A stretch of 6,952 bases of DNA from an uncultured Bacilli bacterium (GTDB taxonomy: Bacteria > Bacillota_I > Bacilli_A > RF39 > UBA660): the NCBI GenBank assembly GCA_944332375.1, contig CALVJU010000110.1:1-6952 (forward strand), written 5' to 3'. The translations under genes were made by a program, and so were the position numbers. Under the pieces are notes generated by a model, which was not told where the DNA came from, made no database searches, and worked only from the letters and a program-made list of their open reading frames with translations. The first letter of the stretch is position 1. The number at the start of each line of letters is the position of its first letter. This document shows, piece after piece, positions 1 through 5,463 of this stretch.

Positions 1-986
1 ACAGGTAAATAAGCTGCTTGCCAACTTTGACCAATAATTTGTAAATCTTGTGTTTGCCAACAAACTCCTCGATCATACTGTTTTAAAGATTCATTTGCAG
101 CAAAACGGGCAATATCGCGAGATTGTAATGCGACTAAATTTCGGACGTCGTCTACATTCACATCACGTTTTTCTGAAGTAAATCCTTTTAAGAAATTTGC
201 TTGAAATTTTACACAGTTTTCAATATCAAAAGGCATAATTGCATTAATAATATTATTCGTTTTCTGATCATTTTGATGGTTTAAACGATCCTTATTTGAT
301 TCTACCGTAAGATTATCAATAGTAAGATCAAATTCACGTTCTACATGATAAACATCAGCATCATAATAAGTCTCTCTATGTTCATCATCCCCGATTGTAT
401 ATCTACGAATTAAATGTTCTCCCTCACCTTTAAAATTAGCATGAGAATTAACGTCAACAATCATATAAGGAAAATATACTCCCATAATATTTTCTGTCGT
501 AAACTCTTTTTTAAAGATAGGATGTGCATAAAATTTTCTTTTACTTACAAAAGCACGTATTAATTGCTCAGCTTCTTCTTTTGTAATATGAAATGGTAAT
601 ACAACATCTGGAACTGCTCCATTGGGAATCTGATCATTCACAGAAAGTGTATTACGACACCAGTGACATCTGGCATGTAAAGTTTCACTTGTATCAATGA
701 CAACTTCCGCTCCACAACTAGAGCACTTTAAAGTAACCATATTACTTGCATCTGCTTGAATATTTTGAACACCTTGTGTCATAGATTGACCAGATAACTG
801 ACTTAGATCTTGTTGTTCTACTTTTTGCTGTTCAAACTCATGTCTACAATAATTACATCTTAATTTTCCAGTTTTTACATTTAAAGAAATATCCGTAGCA
901 CCACATTTTGGACATTTTACTTGTCCGTTTCCAATACCTTGGGTATTTGGCTGTGATGGATTCGTTTCTTGTACTGTTCCATTCAT
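1..986 (-). CDS. YdjG-like protein with two N-terminal zinc ribbons (C-terminus cut off by window edge)
   Basis: The frame is open from the ATG at 986 to the left edge (328 complete codons) with no stop, so the C-terminus is missing. Two four-cysteine zinc ribbons are visible: C25/C28 with C44/C47 (starting KCPKCG), and C88/C91 with C107/C110 (starting KCSSCG, ending RCHWC). A Gln/Ser-rich linker joins them. A long mixed alpha/beta region follows with no nuclease or helicase motif that I can see. Proteins of this type are often labelled TFIIB-type zinc-ribbon protein, or wrongly PriA-like helicase. In Bacillus subtilis the related YdjG is encoded with the SPFH protein YdjI in the ydjFGHI operon, where YdjG helps recruit PspA to the membrane. 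Here the ATG lies one base after the stop of the SPFH gene, so co-transcription and translational coupling are very likely. Whether it has the C-terminal membrane segment of YdjG cannot be seen. Confidence 0.85.
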   Translation of the reverse strand, partial: MNGTVQETNPSQPNTQGIGNGQVKCPKCGATDISLNVKTGKLRCNYCRHEFEQQKVEQQDLSQLSGQSMTQGVQNIQADASNMVTLKCSSCGAEVVIDTSETLHARCHWCRNTLSVNDQIPNGAVPDVVLPFHITKEEAEQLIRAFVSKRKFYAHPIFKKEFTTENIMGVYFPYMIVDVNSHANFKGEGEHLIRRYTIGDDEHRETYYDADVYHVEREFDLTIDNLTVESNKDRLNHQNDQKTNNIINAIMPFDIENCVKFQANFLKGFTSEKRDVNVDDVRNLVALQSRDIARFAANESLKQYDRGVCWQTQDLQIIGQSWQAAYLP

Positions 987-987
987 A

Positions 988-2232
988 TTAGATACCTAAT
1001 AACTTATTCTTTGCAGCATCAAAGTCAGCTTGTGTAATCACTCCAGAATCTAACAACTTCTTAAGTTCTGCAAGTTTCTGATATGGATCTTCTTGCTGTG
1101 GTTGAGAAGCTGTTTGTTGAACACCTGGAGCTTGTTGTGGTGCGGCAGTTGGTTGTTGTACTCCTGCACCCATAAATGGATTTGGAGCTGCTGTAGCTGG
1201 TTGTTGCATTCCATTCATTGCTCCACCAACTGCATTCATACCCATTCCCATAAATGCCATTCCCGCTGCTCCTCCATTTGGATTTTCACCCGCTGATTGG
1301 AATCCACGAGCCATTGCTTGTTGCATAAATGCGTTACCACGATTTCCAGATAAAGCATCTGCTTTTTTCACATCACTCAATAATGCTTTTGTATCTTCAT
1401 CGTATTCAATTGCTTGAATTGCTACTTTTACAATTTCTAACCCACGATCCGTTTTCCAATGATATCCATCTTCAACTGCCTGTGATAAAGATTGTGCAAA
1501 CCCAATTTGATCTCCTTGAATCTTTGTAATACGATTTCCTTTATTTGGATCATTTGTATAATTTGAAAATGCAGCAGATAAACTACTTACTACTTCATTA
1601 AATAATTGCGTAGCAGCATCATTTTCCATATCTGCAAAATCAAACACTTGCGAATTTGGTTGTAAATATTTTACTGGAACAAAATTCTTTACAAATAGAA
1701 TAGGATCTACAATCTTTAAACTATATGTTCCTCTCGTAACTGCACCTACTTGTGCATTTAAATAAGCATCATTCCAATAAATTTCTGATTGTGTACCAAA
1801 ACGATTATTTGGAATCTCCTTTAAATTCACATAAAAAGCTAATTGTTGAGAACCTGGTTGACCACCAAATTTAAAACGTTCCCATGATTGTCCAAGAGTA
1901 GATGATAAAATTCCATTTCCTACAAATAATGATTGTGAATTTGGATCATCTGAAGAATAAATATATCCTCCTACTTCTGTAACAAGTCCTGTAATTGCTC
2001 CATCTTGAATTGTAATGAGAGCTGTTCCTTCAGGAACAATAATCTTACTACCATTAGTAATAATATTGTTAGATCCTTCCGTATTTTCTCCACGACCTGC
2101 ATTTGTTCCTTGTGGTACTGCTTCAAAAATAGCAGCTGTTCCTGGAACATTATTTCTTGGCATATAGAAATCTTTCCATTGATCAGCGAAAGTTCCACCA
2201 AGAGCACCTGAAAATGCTTTAATAAAACCCAT
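988..2232 (-). CDS. SPFH-domain protein with C-terminal SHOCT motif, YdjI-like
   Basis: This is a 414-residue protein. The frame runs on upstream to 2319, but I choose the ATG at 2232: it has a GTGAGGA ribosome site 8 bases upstream, the family-like N-terminus MGFIKAFSGALGG, and the longer version would start upstream of the promoter. Residues 1-30 resemble the start of YdjI-type proteins (virion core protein-like family). Residues about 60-290 form the SPFH region (NGSKIIVPEGTALITIQDG, then a strand-rich middle and helical end). Residues about 300-380 are a low-complexity Gly/Met/Ala linker followed by Gln/Pro/Ala. Residues 382-414 form a SHOCT motif (KLAELKKLLDSGVIT, then DFDAAKNKLL), a short helical oligomerisation module. 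There is no signal peptide or clear membrane helix, so membrane association would be peripheral. SPFH proteins form ring-like or cage-like assemblies at membranes. In Bacillus, YdjI works with YdjG, YdjH and PspA in envelope stress. A PspA-like or YdjH-like gene is not visible here. Confidence 0.9.
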   Translation of the reverse strand: MGFIKAFSGALGGTFADQWKDFYMPRNNVPGTAAIFEAVPQGTNAGRGENTEGSNNIITNGSKIIVPEGTALITIQDGAITGLVTEVGGYIYSSDDPNSQSLFVGNGILSSTLGQSWERFKFGGQPGSQQLAFYVNLKEIPNNRFGTQSEIYWNDAYLNAQVGAVTRGTYSLKIVDPILFVKNFVPVKYLQPNSQVFDFADMENDAATQLFNEVVSSLSAAFSNYTNDPNKGNRITKIQGDQIGFAQSLSQAVEDGYHWKTDRGLEIVKVAIQAIEYDEDTKALLSDVKKADALSGNRGNAFMQQAMARGFQSAGENPNGGAAGMAFMGMGMNAVGGAMNGMQQPATAAPNPFMGAGVQQPTAAPQQAPGVQQTASQPQQEDPYQKLAELKKLLDSGVITQADFDAAKNKLLGI

Positions 2233-2240
2233 AATATATA

Positions 2241-2247
2241 TCCTCAC
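2241..2247 (-). promoter_or_regulatory. Ribosome binding site deciding the SPFH gene start
   Basis: The minus strand reads GTGAGGA, 8 bases before the ATG at 2232. It supports the short 414-residue form over the upstream in-frame ATG at 2319. Confidence 0.75.
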
Positions 2248-2266
2248 TTTCTCTAGTTTCATCCAC

Positions 2267-2295
2267 ATTATAACATGCTTCGACATGATTCGCAA
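2267..2295 (-). promoter_or_regulatory. Strong extended -10 vegetative promoter for the SPFH / zinc-ribbon operon
   Basis: On the minus strand a -35 box TTGCGA (2295-2290) is followed after exactly 17 bases by a perfect -10 box TATAAT (2272-2267). The -10 box is preceded by TGT, giving the extended -10 pattern TGnTATAAT. Transcription should start near 2260, leaving a leader of about 28 bases before the ATG at 2232. It sits just downstream of the terminator at 2341-2366, so the operon is an independent unit. The pattern fits the main (SigA-type) sigma factor; I see no SigW-type promoter. Confidence 0.85.
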
Positions 2296-2340
2296 CCGAC
2301 TTAAAACTAGAAAATACACAATATTCTTTTATTTTCAAAG

Positions 2341-2366
2341 AAAAAATTTCCAACACTGATTGGAAA
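2341..2366 (-). terminator. Rho-independent terminator after the peptidase / small ORF unit
   Basis: The minus strand carries a 7-bp stem TTTCCAA / TTGGAAA with a 6-base loop, followed directly by six T residues (2346-2341). The stem starts one base after the TAA at 2368-2370 that closes the small open frame. That placement suggests the small frame is the last coding element of this transcript. Confidence 0.75.
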
Positions 2367-2367
2367 C

Positions 2368-2448
2368 TTAATCTTCTTCTTTTGAATAATGAAGTGCTAA
2401 TTGGAGAAGACGATCAAAAAGAGTCATATCTTTTCCCATATATCTCAT
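2368..2448 (-). CDS. Possible small ORF (26 aa) between the C39-like peptidase and its terminator; may be the tail of a frameshifted 43-aa gene
   Basis: From the ATG at 2448 the frame encodes 26 residues (start MRYMGKDMTLFD, end HYSKEED) and stops one base before the terminator stem. A GAGGA ribosome site (2457-2453) lies 4 bases upstream of this ATG, a little close. The frame is open further upstream, back to the TGA stop of the peptidase gene, because it is the same frame as that gene. In addition an ATG at 2500-2498 overlaps the peptidase stop as ATGA. From that ATG translation would stop after five codons at TTTTTAG, but skipping one T in the five-T run (2489-2485) would give a continuous 43-residue protein. 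So it may be a separate micro-protein, a frameshifted gene, or an extension of the peptidase. I do not recognise the sequence. It is charged and probably helical, with no membrane segment. Confidence 0.35.
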   Translation of the reverse strand: MRYMGKDMTLFDRLLQLALHYSKEED

Positions 2449-2496
2449 ATATTCCTCATAAGCATGATATACATTGCTTTTTCTAAAAATAGTATA

Positions 2497-3072
2497 TCAT
2501 ACCTTTACTAAAATACACCACTTTCCAATTGGGGTATCCATAAACTTTTCAATTTCTTCACATGGGTGAAGTTGTTGTTTTTTATAAAGTGGATCACAGA
2601 CAACAAAATTGTCAGATTCATATCCACATAGTACTATTGCATGTAGTACCTTTCCAGACATACCAGCTAGTACAATCACATATCCATGATTTAATTGCTC
2701 CTGTAAAAAAGCAATAGTAATAGAAATATGTGTTTCTACAACTCCCCCATTTTCTATCACGCCTTGTAGATAACTCTGATATTCTTTCATTGTGTTTTGA
2801 AATACAGAGTCTGGTAGAAATTGATTTGCATTTGTAAAATAATCTTTTTCTGAATGAGCTAATTTGACTTTCAAATGATTTTTAGAAAGATGATAGGCAA
2901 TGGCAGAAAAAGGAGTTCCCTCCATATATCTGGAGTAATATCTCTTCTCATACTCTTTTTCATAAAAGTATGTTGCTTTAGGTATGATTTTTTTATATTC
3001 TAATATCATTAATAAACATGCGATCGCACAATTATATCGGTGTTGTTTATATGGTGTAATTGGATAGATCAC
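2497..3072 (-). CDS. Stand-alone C39-like papain-fold cysteine peptidase
   Basis: The protein has 191 residues. Three blocks match the layout of the peptidase C39 / C39-like family: Q10 (candidate oxyanion-hole glutamine) and catalytic Cys15 in QHRYNCAIACLLMIL, catalytic His144 in VLHAIVLCGYE, and Asp160 in NFVVCDPL. Family members cut double-glycine leader peptides or act as free-standing thiol peptidases. Here no ABC transporter or leader peptide gene is near, and there is no signal peptide or membrane helix, so it is probably cytosolic and its substrate is unknown. The start is GTG, set by a near-perfect AAAGGAGG site 7 bases upstream. The gene ends in TGA, unlike its neighbours, which end in TAA or TAG, and its frame stays open for 43 more codons. 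The product ends in WCILVKV, a plausible last strand of the fold, so it need not extend. A terminator separates it from the HerA-type gene. I saw no convincing promoter of its own; one could lie inside the end of that gene. Confidence 0.75.
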   Translation of the reverse strand: MIYPITPYKQHRYNCAIACLLMILEYKKIIPKATYFYEKEYEKRYYSRYMEGTPFSAIAYHLSKNHLKVKLAHSEKDYFTNANQFLPDSVFQNTMKEYQSYLQGVIENGGVVETHISITIAFLQEQLNHGYVIVLAGMSGKVLHAIVLCGYESDNFVVCDPLYKKQQLHPCEEIEKFMDTPIGKWCILVKV

Positions 3073-3079
3073 GTTTTTT

Positions 3080-3089
3080 CCTCCTTTCC
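3080..3089 (-). promoter_or_regulatory. Strong ribosome binding site before the GTG start of the peptidase
   Basis: The minus strand reads GGAAAGGAGG, 7 bases upstream of GTG at 3072. It fixes the non-ATG start and suggests efficient initiation. Confidence 0.85.
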
Positions 3090-3094
3090 AATAC

Positions 3095-3119
3095 CAAAAA
3101 AATCATCACAAGGATGATT
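3095..3119 (-). terminator. Rho-independent terminator after the HerA-type gene
   Basis: Immediately after the TAA at 3121-3123 the minus strand forms AATCATC / GATGATT, a 7-bp stem with a 5-base loop, followed by a run of T residues (to 3096). The stem has only two G-C pairs, so it may leak and allow some transcription into the peptidase gene. Confidence 0.7.
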
Positions 3120-3120
3120 C

Positions 3121-4875
3121 TTAATGAACTGCCCAAGTATCAACGACATCACAGTTACTACTTGATGGTTCTGGATTTGGCATTTCCATATGAATAATCA
3201 TAGGAACACGAAATGCTTTACCAAAAGCAACACAAGTACCTGGTTGTAAGCTTTTTTGTTTTTCCACAATTTCAGCACTAATATTCGGTAACATCTTTTT
3301 AATATACTCTAAATCACGTGGGTGATTCATTTTAAAGATAATAAAGTTTGTACATTGTGAAATAACGGTTTCTGATATTTCAACTGGTCTTTGACTAATT
3401 AAGTTAAATATTAATCCATATTTACGACCTTCTTTGGCAACACGTTCAAAGATGTTATATCCAATTAAATCTTTATCAGAATCATTTTGTACATAACGGT
3501 GTGCTTCTTCTAAGAATACATGGAATGGCAATGTTGCTCTTTGTGGCAAATTCTTTGTAAAATCAAATAGCATTTTTGTATAAATTTTTGTAATTACTTT
3601 AGCAAACCAATCATCAATATCTTCCATGTTGAAGTTAATAATTTGTGCTTTATGATTTCCTACTGCTACTAAGGAAGCAATATATTCATTCACTGTAATA
3701 AAACGAGGATAAGATAAGAATTTAGCATTCTCACTAATTACAATGGCATGTAATTTTACTTTTAATGTTACGGCATCGTTATATGTTTGATCATTGTTTA
3801 ATAATCCCTCACTAATCAAAGTGAAATTTAAAGCTTTTTCAACATCTAATAAAGTGAAATAACTGAGTTTTGTTGTTTCGTATTTATCTAGTTCATCATC
3901 GATAAAATCAGAGATATATTTTGTTACTAAAACACTTTCTACAAATGAACCTTGTGAGTCAATAATAAAACACTCTCTAAATTTTCTTGTATATCCAATT
4001 CCTTGCACTGGAGCTTCTAAATTAAATTGTGGAGTGGAACAAGTTTCTAGGATTGTAAAAATATCATTTCTTTTACTTGTTGCGGTTTGGTTTGTATAAA
4101 GAATCGTCATGATCGCTTTTGCGATTAAGTGATTCTTATATTTTAATGCTTGTTCATCATCCTCTGAGAAAATACGTGTTAATTTAATCATTCGTTCGAT
4201 AATTGGAATCTGAGAATGACTTGTCGCACGAAGTAATAAAGCCCAATCATCGACATCTAATAGCCAAATTGGAATACGAAGTAATTCTCCATCTGTTTGA
4301 CGTTCATTGGTTGTATAAAATTTAAAATAATAATTTGGATTCACTTCGTGGAGCTTTGAAAAAGCATTGTGATACTCTCCATAAGCATCAAAAATAAAGA
4401 AATTCGCACGATATGGTTGTAAGACATCATTTTCAAATACGTTTTGTAAGATACGAGCAACTCCGCAAGATTTACCACTACCTGTATTACCAAATATTGC
4501 AAGGTGGTTACTAAATAAGTCATTAATATCGACATAGATTGGTTGATCATCATAAAGTGGTGAATATCCAATTAAGAATTTACCAGGTCCTTTCGTTCCA
4601 ACAATCATACTGACTTCCTCTTTTGTAATCACACGAATTGTTGCACTTAACTTTGGTTTACGAATGACACCACCAACGAATTTTCCATTGACGATTTCTC
4701 CTAAAAAGTTTACTTTTACACTATCACTTGTAATGTCTTCTACTTCCCCTAGTATTTTTTTATCTTCATCTTCAAACATGACATGCATGTTCATAATATT
4801 TCCTTGTAATGGAACTCCCTCTTTCAATAATACTTCTGCAGAGTTATTATTAATAAATTTAATACGATCAAACAT
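3121..4875 (-). CDS. HerA / DUF87-type hexameric ATPase (DNA translocase-like)
   Basis: The 584-residue protein has the layout of HerA-type ATPases. Residues about 1-100 form a beta-rich region consistent with a HAS-barrel. Walker A is GNTGSGKS at 129-136, and Walker B is HVFLEEAH at 452-459 with acidic E456/E457. The conserved block ERVAKEGRKYG lies at 477-487, the SQRP motif at 494-497, and LQPGTCVAFG near 543-552. HerA enzymes form hexamers that pump DNA. In archaea they partner the nuclease NurA in end resection, and in bacteria they also occur with Sir2-type or other effector proteins in phage defence. Neither NurA nor a Sir2-type gene is present here; the gene is instead last in a cluster with ftsY and ylxM, 17 bases after ylxM. 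The start is the ATG at 4875 with AAGGA 7 bases upstream. The protein is intact, with no sign of decay. The ATPase class is secure, the cellular job is not. Confidence 0.9.
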   Translation of the reverse strand: MFDRIKFINNNSAEVLLKEGVPLQGNIMNMHVMFEDEDKKILGEVEDITSDSVKVNFLGEIVNGKFVGGVIRKPKLSATIRVITKEEVSMIVGTKGPGKFLIGYSPLYDDQPIYVDINDLFSNHLAIFGNTGSGKSCGVARILQNVFENDVLQPYRANFFIFDAYGEYHNAFSKLHEVNPNYYFKFYTTNERQTDGELLRIPIWLLDVDDWALLLRATSHSQIPIIERMIKLTRIFSEDDEQALKYKNHLIAKAIMTILYTNQTATSKRNDIFTILETCSTPQFNLEAPVQGIGYTRKFRECFIIDSQGSFVESVLVTKYISDFIDDELDKYETTKLSYFTLLDVEKALNFTLISEGLLNNDQTYNDAVTLKVKLHAIVISENAKFLSYPRFITVNEYIASLVAVGNHKAQIINFNMEDIDDWFAKVITKIYTKMLFDFTKNLPQRATLPFHVFLEEAHRYVQNDSDKDLIGYNIFERVAKEGRKYGLIFNLISQRPVEISETVISQCTNFIIFKMNHPRDLEYIKKMLPNISAEIVEKQKSLQPGTCVAFGKAFRVPMIIHMEMPNPEPSSSNCDVVDTWAVH

Positions 4876-4892
4876 TGTATCATCCTTCCCCT

Positions 4893-5183
4893 TTATATTC
4901 TTTTTTCAATTTCTTTTTTTAAGTTTTCTTCTAATGGTTCAATGAGTTTCATGATTTGTTTTCTTTTCTCATATAATTTTAACTTCTTCTCATATTCCAA
5001 TAATTTTTCTTCTGTTTCTTTTACTTGTTTATGAATCGCATTCCGACTTACTTGAAATTCTTCACTTAATTCTTGTAGAGATTCATTTTCAAAATAATAT
5101 CCTTCAAAGTAATCCTGTTGTTTTTGAGTAAGTAATTCTTTGTAATAATCATACAATATAATCATATCGGTACGATTATCCAA
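4893..5183 (-). CDS. ylxM: YlxM family HTH protein (SRP-associated)
   Basis: This short helical protein matches the YlxM/UPF0122 family: LYDYYKELLTQKQQDYFEGYY, then a helix-turn-helix of the sigma-region-4 type at residues about 35-56 (SLQELSEEFQVSRNAIHKQV), then a long charged coiled-coil tail (KETEEKLLEYEKKLKLYEKR). YlxM proteins are encoded with ftsY and ffh and have been linked to the signal recognition particle; a Streptococcus homologue modulates SRP GTPase activity. I choose a TTG start at 5183, giving 96 residues, because GGAGGA lies exactly 7 bases before it. The frame also opens at a TTG at 5198, but that codon sits at the edge of this ribosome site, and the ATG at 5165 has no ribosome site at proper distance. 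The TTG start overlaps the stop of the preceding membrane protein by 8 bases, which suggests translational coupling. Confidence 0.88.
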   Translation of the reverse strand: MDNRTDMIILYDYYKELLTQKQQDYFEGYYFENESLQELSEEFQVSRNAIHKQVKETEEKLLEYEKKLKLYEKRKQIMKLIEPLEENLKKEIEKRI

Positions 5184-5463
5184 GAAGCATTCCTCCAAAT
5201 AAAGCGATTGATATCACTGCTCCTAGTAAATAAATCGAAGTGAAATGTTTTCTATGATATACCATATAATTATTATACGCCATTGATAAGAATAATACAA
5301 ATAAAACAAGTAATACCCATACAAGATCTAAACGATTGATCACATTTAAGATAAAACATACAAGAAAGACGACAAATGAGATAAACTGTGCGAACAATCC
5401 TATTTTCTGTTTCCAATCATAAAGACCGGGAATTTTTGTTTCTTCCATACTACTTTTCATCAT
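5176..5463 (-). CDS. Small membrane protein with three predicted helices, overlapping ftsY and ylxM
   Basis: I do not recognise a family. The product is 95 residues from the ATG at 5463. Other in-frame starts (GTG 5472, ATG 5469, 5460 or 5448) are possible; 5463 has an AGGTG site 6 bases upstream. The N-terminal 20 or so residues are polar (EETKIPGLYDWKQK). Three hydrophobic stretches follow, at about 23-42 (FAQFISFVVFLVCFILNVI), 47-65 (LVWVLLVLFVLFLSMAY) and 74-94 (SIYLLGAVISIALFGGMLL), separated by short loops carrying NR and YHRKH. There is no cleavable signal peptide pattern. The start overlaps the end of ftsY by 14 bases, and the stop overlaps the ylxM start by 8. Its place between the SRP receptor and YlxM suggests a membrane partner or a co-regulated passenger of the targeting pathway, but that is only inference from position. 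Confidence 0.75.
   Translation of the reverse strand: MMKSSMEETKIPGLYDWKQKIGLFAQFISFVVFLVCFILNVINRLDLVWVLLVLFVLFLSMAYNNYMVYHRKHFTSIYLLGAVISIALFGGMLLG
5191..5196 (-). promoter_or_regulatory. Ribosome binding site deciding the TTG start of ylxM
   Basis: The minus strand reads GGAGGA, 7 bases before TTG at 5183. The site lies inside the last codons of the upstream membrane protein (its Gly-Gly codons), so ribosomes finishing that gene pass directly over it. Confidence 0.75.

Noticed and set aside
1093..2211. Plus-strand and alternative-frame open frames within the SPFH gene and similar ones inside herA and ftsY
   Set aside because: They lie fully inside well-supported genes on the other strand or frame, have skewed composition and lack ribosome sites.
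2233..2262. SigW-type promoter for the SPFH operon (TGAAAC box at about 2258)
   Set aside because: A TGAAAC-like string is present but no CGTA-type -10 lies about 16 bases downstream, and a far better SigA-type promoter is just upstream.
2233..2319. Extended N-terminus of the SPFH protein from the ATG at 2319
   Set aside because: It would start upstream of the -35 and -10 boxes of the strong promoter, has no good ribosome site, and adds residues unlike the family; the ATG at 2232 has a clear site.
2497..2499. TGA read as tryptophan (Mycoplasma-type code) or selenocysteine, making the peptidase 43 residues longer
   Set aside because: Trp is encoded by TGG in the other genes and no other real gene has an in-frame TGA, so a reassigned code is unlikely. 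No hairpin resembling a bacterial SECIS element was apparent directly after the TGA.
3073..3200. Dedicated promoter for the peptidase gene
   Set aside because: The best -35-like match in the end of the HerA-type gene (TTGATA) has only a poor -10 candidate at a short spacing of about 15 bases.
3121..4875. Sir2-HerA or nuclease-HerA phage defence system
   Set aside because: The genes flanking the ATPase are ylxM and a C39-like peptidase; no Sir2, DUF4297 or nuclease motif was found in the window.
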